NCBI GenBank assembly: GCA_039817385.1
Contig: JBCBVY010000004.1
Span: 1 to 64,000 of the forward strand
Origin: JBCBCP01 sp039817385
GTDB lineage: Bacteria; Pseudomonadota; Alphaproteobacteria; Rhodobacterales; Rhodobacteraceae
Reading direction: 5' to 3'
Length of the DNA: 64,000 nt
The notes below the pieces were generated by a model. It did no database searches, had not been told where the DNA came from, and saw only the letters and a list, made by a program, of their open reading frames with translations. The translations under genes and the position numbers were made by a program. Shown piece by piece: positions 51,105-59,900 of this stretch; the stretch's first letter is position 1, and each line of letters starts with the position of its first letter.

Positions 51105-52159
51105 GCGATGCCGCCTCTCATCAGGCCGCGCGCCAGCTGGGCATACGCCTCGGCCATCGGGCCGTCCCCCGCCGCGATCGGTGTGCCGGAATCCCCGGCC
51201 AGCCGCGTGTCCAGATCAATCGGCAACGCGCCCAAAAGCGGCACGCCCATTTTCTCCGCCTCGGCCTTCACACCGCCGGTGCCAAAGATGTCATGGGTGC
51301 TGCCGCAATCGGGGCAGGTAAAGAAGGACATATTCTCAATCAGGCCGAAGATCGGCGTTTTCAGCGTGGCAAAGGCATCAATTGCCTTGCGCGCATCAAT
51401 CAACGCGACGTCCTGCGGGGTGGAGACGATGATGGCGCCGGACAGCTCCGAGCGCTGCGCCAGGGTCATCTGCACATCGCCGGTACCGGGCGGCAGGTCC
51501 ACCAGCAGCACATCCAAATCGCCCCATTCCACCTGCCCGATCATCTGTTGCAGCGCGCCCATCAGCATCGGACCGCGCCAGACGACGGCCTTGCCTTCCT
51601 CCATCATCAGGCCGATGGACATCAGGGTGACGCCGTGCGCGTGTAGCGGGATGATCGTTTTGCCGTCCGGGCTGGCGGGGCGCTTGTTCACGCCCATCAT
51701 GCGGGGCTGGGACGGGCCGTAGATATCCGCATCAAGCAGGCCGACCCGCCGCCCCTGCCGCGCCAAAGCCACCGCGAGGTTGGAGGACACGGTCGACTTG
51801 CCCACCCCGCCTTTGCCCGAGCCGATGGCAACGATGCGCGCAACGCCGGAGGGTTTCATCTTGCCCTGCTGGGGCTGCGGGTGCCCGCCAACCTTGAGGC
51901 TGGGCGGTTTTTTGTCAGTTGTGGGCGCGGTCAGGGCCACTTGGGCCTTGAGGCCGAGCGCCTCCACGGCGCGCTGGGCCGCATCGCGCAAGGGCCCCAT
52001 GCGCTGCGCGTTGTCTGTGTCCGGCGCTTCGATCACGAAGCTGGCCTGTCCGGCCTCCACCCGCAGCGCGCGCACCATATCGCGGCTGACCAGCGTGCCC
52101 CCATCCGGCAATTGCAGCTTGCCAAGCTGGGCCAGCACATCCTCTTTCGTCACGGTCAT
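51101..52159 (-). CDS. apbC: Mrp/NBP35 family iron-sulfur carrier ATPase
   Basis: 352 residues. An N-terminal MIP18-like region (KEDVLAQLGKLQLPDG) is linked to a deviant Walker A ATPase: GSGKGGVGKSTVSSNLAVALA, LLDADIYGPSQPRMMG, LLVDLPPGTGDVQMTLAQ. The Cys pair FFTCPDCGSTHDIFG binds a bridging Fe-S cluster in the family. It delivers Fe-S clusters to target proteins. It is cotranscribed with the downstream GGCT-like gene. Confidence 0.93.
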   Translation of the reverse strand: MTVTKEDVLAQLGKLQLPDGGTLVSRDMVRALRVEAGQASFVIEAPDTDNAQRMGPLRDAAQRAVEALGLKAQVALTAPTTDKKPPSLKVGGHPQPQQGKMKPSGVARIVAIGSGKGGVGKSTVSSNLAVALARQGRRVGLLDADIYGPSQPRMMGVNKRPASPDGKTIIPLHAHGVTLMSIGLMMEEGKAVVWRGPMLMGALQQMIGQVEWGDLDVLLVDLPPGTGDVQMTLAQRSELSGAIIVSTPQDVALIDARKAIDAFATLKTPIFGLIENMSFFTCPDCGSTHDIFGTGGVKAEAEKMGVPLLGALPIDLDTRLAGDSGTPIAAGDGPMAEAYAQLARGLMRGGIA

Positions 52160-52283
52160 GGCGCGTCTTTCCTCCCTTTGCTGATTTAAGTGGCAATCGA
52201 AGCCCGAAGGGCAAGAGGCACGGGCCGCATTGCCGGTTTTTCAGACCCGATTGCCCACAATCGCGCCGATCGTCATATGCAAT

Positions 52284-52341
52284 TGCTGCATAGCAGCATT
52301 GAAATCTTGCCTATTGTGCAGCTGCAGCATGTCGCTATATG
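52284..52341 (+). promoter_or_regulatory. Promoter of the DUF1127 gene with upstream inverted repeat
   Basis: TTGTGC (52314-52319), 16 bases, TATATG (52336-52341) is a good sigma-70/heat-shock-like promoter, 36 bases before the ATG. Just upstream TGCTGC-ATA-GCAGCA (52284-52298) is a perfect palindrome. Related DUF1127/CcsR operons in Rhodobacter are stress-sigma-factor controlled. Confidence 0.5.
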
Positions 52342-52376
52342 TTAGGGACAAGAGAGCAGATTAACGAGGCGTTCGA

Positions 52377-52610
52377 ATGGCTTACGCAACCGGCAATTCA
52401 CAGAACAACACGCTGACCGAGCGGTTCTTTGCCGCGGTCGCGCGCTTGGCCGATGCGGCCCGCATCCACGCCGCCCGCCGCCGGGTTTATCGCATGACCT
52501 ATTCCGAACTGGCCGGGCTGAGCAACCGCGAGCTCGCAGATTTGGGCCTGGCCCGCACACATATTTCGCGCATCGCACGTGAAGCGGCCTATGCCGCCGT
52601 GCCAAAGTAA
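52377..52610 (+). CDS. DUF1127 domain small protein
   Basis: A 77-residue basic protein. The DUF1127 motif is at the C-terminal half: RRRVYRMTYSELAGLSNRELADLGLARTHISRIAREAAY. In alphaproteobacteria such proteins (for example the Rhodobacter CcaF1 type) bind RNA or act in stress and phosphate/carbon adaptation; here the role is inferred only from family. It is followed within 21 bases by two CCTCCTCCC-loop hairpins. It is divergent from the Mrp gene. Confidence 0.88.
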   Translation: MAYATGNSQNNTLTERFFAAVARLADAARIHAARRRVYRMTYSELAGLSNRELADLGLARTHISRIAREAAYAAVPK

Positions 52611-52631
52611 GCGCACCTGACATACCGAGAT

Positions 52632-52662
52632 CAGGCGTCCGTCCTCCTCCCTAGGGCGCCTG
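52632..52662 (+). ncRNA. Cuckoo/CcsR-type hairpin 1 (CCUCCUCCC loop)
   Basis: CAGGCGTCC (52632-52640) pairs with GGGCGCCTG (52654-52662, one G.U), displaying the loop GTCCTCCTCCCTA with CCTCCTCCC at 52643-52651, an anti-Shine-Dalgarno sequence. It lies 21 bases after the DUF1127 stop, the canonical position for CcsR/Cuckoo RNAs in Rhodobacteraceae. Confidence 0.8.
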
Positions 52663-52668
52663 TGCTTT

Positions 52669-52708
52669 AGCGGCGATACCTCCTCCTCCCTGGTATCGCC
52701 GCTTTTTT
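52669..52708 (+). ncRNA. Cuckoo/CcsR-type hairpin 2 with terminator
   Basis: A perfect 12-bp stem AGCGGCGATACC (52669-52680) and GGTATCGCCGCT (52692-52703) displays TCCTCCTCCCT with CCTCCTCCC at 52682-52690, followed directly by TTTTTT. It is both the second Cuckoo RNA and the operon's Rho-independent terminator. Confidence 0.85.
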
Positions 52709-52713
52709 ATTTG

Positions 52714-52741
52714 CGGGGTGGTGGGTTTGCACCCACCCTAC
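52714..52741. repeat. GTAGGGTGGG...CCCACC repeat copy
   Basis: GGGGTGGTGGGTTTGCACCCACCCTAC is the reverse orientation of the repeat at 10173. It lies between the Cuckoo terminator and the 3' end of uvrD. Confidence 0.65.
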
Positions 52742-52750
52742 ATCATTGGC

Positions 52751-55093
52751 CTAAAACGGGATGTCATCCGCGCCGGAGATGAATTTGGCCACCACCTTCT
52801 TGGTGCCCGCCTTCTCAAACGCAATCTCCAGCTTGTCGCCTTCGATGGCCAGCACCGTGCCGTAGCCAAATTTCTGGTGGAACACCCGCTCACCCACGGT
52901 GAAGCTGCTGACCGCGTTGAGGTCGATCACGGTGTTGCGGCTTTCGCGCGGTTGGCTGACGGGGCGTTCGGTGGCGCGGGCCTGAAGGCGCTTCCAGCCG
53001 GGGGAGTTGTAGACGTTCGCCTCTTGCACGCGCTGCTCCAACCCCGAAGGCGCGGGCGCCGCCGCCCCGTAGCCGCCGCCGTAAAGGCCCGGCGGGGTCA
53101 GCACATCCACATGCGCATCCGGCAGCTCGTCAATAAAGCGGGACGGCAGGGACGATTGCCACTGCCCGAACACCCGGCGGTTCGCAGCAAAGGAGATGGT
53201 GCAAATCTCCTCCGCCCGGGTGATGCCGACATAGGCGAGCCGCCGTTCCTCCTCCAGCCCCTTGATCCCGCTCTCGTCCATGCTGCGTTGTGAGGGGAAC
53301 AGCCCATCCTCCCACCCGGGCAGGAAAACCATCGGAAATTCCAGACCCTTCGCCGCGTGCAGGGTCATGATGGAGACCTTCGCATCCGCATCTTCGGAGG
53401 CGTTGTCCATCACGAGGCTGACATGTTCCAGAAACCCTTCGAGGTTTTCGAACCCCTCCAGCGCTTTCACAAGTTCCTTCAGGTTCTCCAGCCGCCCCGG
53501 CGCCTCCGGCGTCTTGTCGTTTTGCCAATGCGCGGTGTAGCCGCTCTCATCCAGGATCATTTCCGCCAGGTCGGTATGCGCCATGTCGCCCACAAGCCGG
53601 GACCAGCGGGCCAGATCCTCCACCAGCTTGCGCAGTTCGGTGCCGCCCTTGCCCTTGATCTCCCCGGTCTGCACGGCGAGGCGCGCGCCTTCGACCAGCG
53701 GCACGTTGTTGCTGCGCGCCATGCGCTGGATCGTCTGTTGCGCCTTGTCGCCAAGGCCGCGTTTGGGGGTGTTCACGATCCGCTCGAACGCCAGATCGTC
53801 ATCGGGGGAGACGACGACGCGGAAATAGGCCATCGCGTCCCGGATCTCCATCCGTTCATAAAACCGCGGCCCGCCAATGACCCGGTAGGGCAGACCGATG
53901 GTCAGGAACCGGTCTTCGAAGGCGCGCATTTGGTGCGAGGCGCGCACGAGGATCGCCATGTCTTCGAGGTTCATGGGCCGCACGCCGCGGGTGCCGCCCT
54001 GCGCCGCCTCGATCTCTTCGCCGATCCAGCGGGCCTCTTCCTCCCCGTCCCAATGGCCAATGAGCCGCAGCTTTTCGCCATCGTTGCGGTCGGTCCACAG
54101 CTCCTTGCCGAGGCGGCCTTGGTTGCCGCGGATCACGCCCGAGGCAGCGGCAAGGATGTGGGGCGTGGAGCGGTAGTTTTGTTCGAGCCGGACGACATGC
54201 GCGCCCGGAAAATCCTTTTCGAACCGCAGGATGTTGCCCACTTCGGCGCCGCGCCAGCCATAGATCGACTGGTCATCATCGCCCACGCAGCAGATGTTCT
54301 TGTGCCCGCCCGCGAGCAGGCGCAGCCAGAGATACTGGGCGACGTTTGTGTCCTGGTATTCGTCCACGAGGATGTAGGCGAACCAGCGCTGGTATTGGGC
54401 CAGCACGTCCTCATGCGTCTGGAAGATGCGCACCATGTGCAACAGAAGATCGCCAAAGTCGCAGGCGTTCAGCTCTTTCAGGCGCTGCTGGTATTGGGCA
54501 TAAAGCTCCACGCCCTTGTGGTTATAGGCGCCCGCATCGGCGGCGGGCACCTTGTCCGGGGTCAACGCGCGGTTCTTCCAGTCGTCGATGATCGAGGACA
54601 GCATCCGCGCGGGCCAGCGTTTGTCGTCGATATTGGCCGCGCTGATCAGTTGTTTCAGGAGCCGCAGCTGGTCATCCGTGTCGAGGATGGTGAAGTTCGA
54701 CTTCAGCCCGACCAGTTCCGCATGACGGCGCAGCAGCTTTACGCAAATCGCATGAAAGGTGCCGAGCCACGGCATCCCTTCGACCGGCTGGCCCAGCATC
54801 TGGCCCACGCGGTTCTTCATCTCGCGCGCGGCCTTGTTGGTGAAGGTCACGGCGAGGATTTCATTGGGCCGCGCCCGCCCCATCGTCAGAAGGTGCACAA
54901 TGCGCGCTGTCAGCGCCCGCGTCTTGCCCGTGCCCGCGCCGGCTAGCATCAGGACGGGACCGTCCAGCTGTTCCACCGCCTCGCGCTGCGCGTCATTCAA
55001 GCCATCAAGGTAGGGCGCTGGCCGCGCGGCCATCGCGCGCGCGGAAAGCGAAGCTGCCCCTTCAAAGGCGTCCGAGTCGTCAAAGCTGCTCAT
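52751..55093 (-). CDS. uvrD: DNA helicase II (UvrD/PcrA)
   Basis: 780 residues, SF1A 3'-5' helicase of excision and mismatch repair. Q/motif I DAQREAVEQL...LAGAGTGKTRALTARI (Walker A near residue 51), motif Ia AVTFTNKAAREMKNRV, motif II FAYILVDEYQDTN, motif III GDDDQSIYGWRGA, motif IV QNYRST, motif V/VI LHAAKGLEFPMVFLPG and EERRLAYVGITRA. The C-terminal RVFHQKFGYGTVLAIEGDKLEIAFEKAGTKKVV is the Tudor-like tail. A perfect GTTC-N7-GTTC SOS box lies 39 bases upstream of the ATG. Confidence 0.96.
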   Translation of the reverse strand: MSSFDDSDAFEGAASLSARAMAARPAPYLDGLNDAQREAVEQLDGPVLMLAGAGTGKTRALTARIVHLLTMGRARPNEILAVTFTNKAAREMKNRVGQMLGQPVEGMPWLGTFHAICVKLLRRHAELVGLKSNFTILDTDDQLRLLKQLISAANIDDKRWPARMLSSIIDDWKNRALTPDKVPAADAGAYNHKGVELYAQYQQRLKELNACDFGDLLLHMVRIFQTHEDVLAQYQRWFAYILVDEYQDTNVAQYLWLRLLAGGHKNICCVGDDDQSIYGWRGAEVGNILRFEKDFPGAHVVRLEQNYRSTPHILAAASGVIRGNQGRLGKELWTDRNDGEKLRLIGHWDGEEEARWIGEEIEAAQGGTRGVRPMNLEDMAILVRASHQMRAFEDRFLTIGLPYRVIGGPRFYERMEIRDAMAYFRVVVSPDDDLAFERIVNTPKRGLGDKAQQTIQRMARSNNVPLVEGARLAVQTGEIKGKGGTELRKLVEDLARWSRLVGDMAHTDLAEMILDESGYTAHWQNDKTPEAPGRLENLKELVKALEGFENLEGFLEHVSLVMDNASEDADAKVSIMTLHAAKGLEFPMVFLPGWEDGLFPSQRSMDESGIKGLEEERRLAYVGITRAEEICTISFAANRRVFGQWQSSLPSRFIDELPDAHVDVLTPPGLYGGGYGAAAPAPSGLEQRVQEANVYNSPGWKRLQARATERPVSQPRESRNTVIDLNAVSSFTVGERVFHQKFGYGTVLAIEGDKLEIAFEKAGTKKVVAKFISGADDIPF

Positions 55094-55131
55094 GCGTGAA
55101 GACTAGCGCGCCTGCGGCCCGAGTAAAAGAT

Positions 55132-55146
55132 GTTCCCGCTGTGTTC
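55132..55146. promoter_or_regulatory. LexA (SOS) box of uvrD
   Basis: GTTCCCGCTGTGTTC is an exact match to the alphaproteobacterial LexA operator GTTC-N7-GTTC. It is in the 56-base gap upstream of uvrD, reading onto the uvrD strand as GAACACAGCGGGAAC. Confidence 0.8.
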
Positions 55147-55149
55147 GCG

Positions 55150-55596
55150 TCAGGCGGCGACCTCCAGCGTCGTGGACCGCTGGCTGCGCCAGAGTTGATC
55201 ATCGGGCCGCAGCATCAGCGGCGCCGCGCGCACCCGCAGCGCCGAGGCGCGTGGCAGAGCCATCTTGAGCGCCACGGCCGGATCGATGCTGGAATCCAGC
55301 ACCGCGACAAGGCTGCCGAAGGCGTCGGCCAGCTCATCGTGGTGGCGCGCGACCGACTGACTGAGAAGCACGCTGCGCAGACCTTCATTCCGCTCTTCGG
55401 CGAGGCCGAGCAGGTCGCCCAGCGCGTCCTCCATCGTTTCAGCCTCGGCCATGAGCAGGTCGACCGGCATGCGCGTCAGCACCTCTTCGGCAACGCGCAA
55501 ACTGCCGGTACCGGTGGCAAAAAAGCCCTGACCAAGCCCCACCATAACCGCGCGTTCCAGTCGGACCATGTCCCGGTCGATTACCAGCAGTTGCAT
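55150..55596 (-). CDS. Degenerate receiver-like protein
   Basis: A 148-residue protein from ATG 55596 with AGGAG 8-9 bases upstream. The outline MQLLVIDRDMVRLERAVMVGLG, VDLLMAEAETMEDAL, SVLLSQSVARHHDELADAFGSLVAVLD looks like a response-regulator receiver, but the usual phospho-acceptor Asp block is LLMAEAE, lacking D at the expected place. It may sense by protein contact rather than phosphorylation. It lies on the same strand as uvrD, 56 bases upstream of it. Confidence 0.6.
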   Translation of the reverse strand: MQLLVIDRDMVRLERAVMVGLGQGFFATGTGSLRVAEEVLTRMPVDLLMAEAETMEDALGDLLGLAEERNEGLRSVLLSQSVARHHDELADAFGSLVAVLDSSIDPAVALKMALPRASALRVRAAPLMLRPDDQLWRSQRSTTLEVAA

Positions 55597-55693
55597 CTTT
55601 GTTCTCCTCTGTGTGCGAGTCGCAGCTTGCATCAGATGTCTTTAAATTTGTCTTAAGTGCAGCGCAGTCTGGACAAGCACGAAGCAGCCTTCG

Positions 55694-56848
55694 ATGGTGC
55701 GCGCGATGTCACTGGATGCTGCATATCCCTCGCTCACCGATCTGCGCAGAAAGGCGCGGCGCCGCGTTCCGAAATTCGTGTGGGAGTACCTCGACAGCGC
55801 GACGGGCGCTGAGACGACGCAGGCGCGCAGCCGCGCGGCGCTGGACCGGATCGGGTTCCTGCCCTCGGTCCTGCATGGCGAGGTGACGCCGCAGCTGGCG
55901 ACACAGCTTTTCTCCGAAACGCTGGCCCTTCCCTTTGGCGTGGCGCCGGTGGGCATGTCGGGCCTGATCTGGCCGGGGGCGGAGCGGGCGCTGGCGCGGG
56001 CGGCGGCTAAGGCCGGTCTGCCTTATTGCCTGTCCACGGTGGCCGCCGCCAGCCCCGAGGATGTGGCGCCAGAGCTTGGCCCGCACGCGTGGTTCCAGCT
56101 GTATCCGCCGCGCGATCCGGAGATGCGCGCGGACATGCTGCGCCGGGCCAAGCACGCAGGCTTTGGCACGCTGGTGCTGACGGTTGATGTCCCGGCCCCC
56201 TCGCGGCGGGAACGGCAGACACGCTCGGGCCTGACCTCCCCCCCGGTGCTGACCCCGCGGCTGGCGCTGCAATGCGCGCTGCGGCCCCGCTGGTCGTTTG
56301 AGACGCTGCGGGCGGGGCGGCCGCGGATGCGCACGCTGGACCCCTATATTGACGAGGCACAAAAGGGGCTGCCGCCCAATGCCCATGTTGGCTACCTGCT
56401 GCGGGCGGCGCCGGACTGGGACTACCTGCGCTGGCTGCGCGACGCGTGGCGCGGACCGTTCATTGTGAAGGGCGTGCTGCGCGCCGCAGATGCGCGCAAG
56501 CTGGAGGCGGAGGGCGTGGACGCGATCTGGGTCTCCAGCCATGCAGGGCGCCAGTTCGACGCGGCCCCTGCCACGATCGCGCTGCTGCCTGCACTGCGCA
56601 AGGCAACCACCCTGCCCCTGATCGTCGACAGCGGGTTTGAGACCGGCCTCGACATCCTACGCGCCTTTGCGCTGGGGGCCGACCACGTGATGCTGGGCCG
56701 CGCATGGCACATCGCGCTCGCCGCGCTGGGGCCCGAGGCGGGACCAGCGCATCTCGTGCACATCCTGAGCGAGGACATGAAGGCCAACATGGGCCAGTTG
56801 GGCGCGCGAGATCTGGCGAGCCTGCCGCGGACAGTGACGTTAACGTAA
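55694..56848 (+). CDS. FMN-dependent alpha-hydroxy acid dehydrogenase (LldD-like)
   Basis: 384 residues from ATG 55694 (55706, MSLDAAYPSL, is also possible). Oxidises an L-2-hydroxy acid such as lactate with FMN. Family core: FVWEYLDSATGAETTQARSRAAL, FGVAPVGMSGLIWPGAERALARAAAKAG, FQLYPPRDPEM, FIVKGVLRAADARKLEAEGVDAIWVSSHAGRQFDAAPA (the catalytic His replaces the usual SNHGGRQLD as SSHAGRQFD) and VDSGFETGLDILRAFALGADHVMLGRAWH. It stands alone, divergent from the receiver-like gene. Confidence 0.88.
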   Translation: MVRAMSLDAAYPSLTDLRRKARRRVPKFVWEYLDSATGAETTQARSRAALDRIGFLPSVLHGEVTPQLATQLFSETLALPFGVAPVGMSGLIWPGAERALARAAAKAGLPYCLSTVAAASPEDVAPELGPHAWFQLYPPRDPEMRADMLRRAKHAGFGTLVLTVDVPAPSRRERQTRSGLTSPPVLTPRLALQCALRPRWSFETLRAGRPRMRTLDPYIDEAQKGLPPNAHVGYLLRAAPDWDYLRWLRDAWRGPFIVKGVLRAADARKLEAEGVDAIWVSSHAGRQFDAAPATIALLPALRKATTLPLIVDSGFETGLDILRAFALGADHVMLGRAWHIALAALGPEAGPAHLVHILSEDMKANMGQLGARDLASLPRTVTLT

Positions 56849-56975
56849 GCGGGGATGACGCGCAGGCCGCACTTCCCGTGATGGCGCAAACAATCCTACG
56901 CTACCCAGAACTACGTGTTTACCGGTTTACATAAACGTCATAGACCGCGCCCATGACGCCAAAGGGGAAGCCTTC

Positions 56976-59900
56976 ATGCCCGAGTTCAAGAAAATCCTCG
57001 TTGCCAACCGCGGGGAGATCGCAATCCGTATCATGCGGGCGGCCAACGAGATGGGCAAGAAAACGGTCGCGGTCTTTGCAGAGGAAGACAAGCTGGGCCT
57101 GCACCGGTTCAAGGCGGATGAGGCCTACCGGATTGGCGAGGGGATGGGGCCAGTTGCGGCCTACCTGAGCATTGATGAGATCATCCGCGTCGCCCGCATG
57201 TCCGGGGCGGATGCGATCCACCCGGGCTATGGCCTGCTGTCCGAAAACCCCGAGTTGGTGGAGGCGTGCAGCGCCGCGGGCATCACCTTTATCGGCCCCA
57301 AAGCGGAGACGATGCGCGCGCTGGGTGACAAGGCTTCTGCCCGCCGGGTGGCCGTCGCGGCAGGCGTGCCGGTGATCCCGGCGACCGAGGTTTTGGGCGA
57401 TGACATGGAAGCGATCAAGGCGGAGGCGGCAGAGATCGGCTATCCGCTGATGCTGAAAGCCTCCTGGGGCGGCGGCGGGCGCGGGATGCGGCCCATCATG
57501 GGCGAAGACGAGATCGAGGAGAAGGTGCTGGAAGGCCGGCGCGAGGCCGAAGCGGCCTTTGGCAACGGCGAGGGCTATCTGGAAAAGATGATCACCCGCG
57601 CCCGCCACGTCGAGGTTCAGATCCTGGGCGACAAACATGGCGGGATGTACCACCTGTTCGAGCGCGATTGCTCCGTCCAGCGGCGCAACCAGAAGGTCGT
57701 GGAACGCGCCCCTGCCCCGTACCTGACCGATGCGCAGCGGGCCGAGATTTGCGAGCTTGGCTACAAGATCTGCAAGCATGTGAACTACGAATGCGCGGGC
57801 ACGGTCGAATTCCTGATGGATATGGAGACCGGCAAATTCTACTTCATTGAGGTGAACCCCCGCGTGCAGGTCGAACATACCGTGACCGAGGAAGTCACCG
57901 GCATCGACATCGTGCAGGCGCAGATCCTGATTGCCGAGGGCAAGACGATTGCGGAGGCCACCGGCAAGGCCGCGCAGGACGACATCCGCCTGAACGGGCA
58001 CGCCTTGCAGACGCGGGTGACGACAGAAGACCCGCAGAACAACTTCATCCCCGACTATGGCCGCATCACCGCCTACCGCGAGGCGACGGGCATGGGCATC
58101 CGCCTGGACGGCGGGACAGCCTATTCGGGCGGCGTCATCACGCGGTACTATGACAGCTTGCTGACCAAAGTGACGGCCTGGGCGCCCACCCCGCAAAAGG
58201 CGATTGCCCGGATGGACCGCGCCCTGCGCGAGTTCCGTATTCGCGGCGTTTCCACCAACATCGCCTTTGTCGAAAACCTGCTGAAGCACCCGACCTTCCT
58301 GAGCGATGAATACAGCACGAAGTTCATCGACGAGACGCCGGACCTGTTCCAGTTCCGCAAGCGGCAGGACCGGGGCACCAAGGTGCTGACCTATATCGCT
58401 GATGTGAGCGTGAACGGGCACCCCGAAACCAAGGACAAGCCGCGCCCGCCTGCAAATGTGCGCACGCCGCTCCCGCCCCTGCGTGTGGCGGAGAACCCGG
58501 CCTATGGCACGCGCAACCTGCTGGAGCAGAAGGGGCCGCAGGCCGTTGCCGACTGGATGAAAGCGCAGCCGCAGCTGCTGCTGACCGACACGACGATGCG
58601 CGACGGGCACCAATCGCTGCTCGCCACGCGGATGCGGTCCATCGACATGATCCGGGTCGCGCCCAGTTACGCCGCGCAGCTGCCGCAGCTGTTCAGCGTC
58701 GAATGCTGGGGCGGTGCGACCTTCGACGTGGCCTACCGTTTTTTGCAGGAATGTCCCTGGCAGCGCCTGCGCGATCTGCGCGCCGCGATGCCCAACGTGA
58801 TGACGCAAATGCTCCTGCGCGCCTCCAACGGGGTGGGCTACACCAATTACCCGGACAACGTGGTTCAGGAGTTCGTGCGCGTTGCGGCAAAGACGGGCGT
58901 CGATGTTTTCCGCGTGTTCGACTCGCTCAACTGGGTGGAAAACATGCGCGTCGCGATGGACGCGGTGATCGCGGCGGAGAAGGTCTGTGAAGGGACGATC
59001 TGTTACACGGGCGATCTGAACGACCCGGAGCGCAGCAAATACGACCTGAAATACTATGTCGACATGGGCAAGCAGCTGGCGGATGCGGGCGCGCATGTGC
59101 TGGGGCTGAAAGACATGGCGGGGCTTTTGAAGCCTGCCGCGGCGCGCACGCTGATTACCGCGCTGAAGCAGGAGGTCGGCCTGCCGATCCACTTCCACAC
59201 CCACGACACGGCGGGGATTGCGTCGGCCACGATCCTCGCTGCCGCGGACGCGGGCGTGGACGCCGCGGATGTGGCGATGGACGCGCTGTCGGGCAACACG
59301 TCGCAAGCGACCTTCGGCTCGGTTGTCGAGGCGCTCAAGGGCACGCCGCGCGACACCGGCATCGACATGGACGCGGTGCGCGGAATTTCGGACTACTGGG
59401 AAGATGTGCGCGCCCATTACCGCGCGTTTGAAACGGGGATGCAGGCCCCCTCCTCCGAAGTGTACCTGCACGAAATGCCCGGCGGGCAGTTCACCAACCT
59501 CAAGGCGCAGGCGGCCTCGCTTGGGCTGGAAGACCGCTGGCCCGAGGTCGCCCGCACCTATGCGGATGTGAACCAGATGTTCGGTGATATCGTGAAGGTG
59601 ACGCCGTCGTCGAAGGTGGTGGGCGACATGGCGCTGATGATGGTCTCTCAGGGCCTCACGCGCGCGCAGGTCGAAGACCCGAGCGTTGAAGTGGCGTTCC
59701 CGGACTCGGTCATCGACATGATGAAAGGAAACCTCGGCCAGCCCCCGGGCGGCTTCCCCACCGGCATCCAGAACAAGGTGCTGAAGGGCGAGGCCCCGCT
59801 GACCGAGCGCCCCGGCGCCTCGCTGGCGCCGGTCGATCTTGAAGCCGTGCGTGCGGACCTGTCCGAACAGCTCGAAGGCAAGCGCGTCGATGACGAGGAC

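Noticed and set aside
56849..56975. TTTACCGGTTTACATAAAC region before pyc as an operator
   Set aside because: Contains only imperfect short repeats; not enough to call a site.
56919..59471. 850-residue minus-strand open frame across pyruvate carboxylase
   Set aside because: Antisense shadow of pyc; no family motif.
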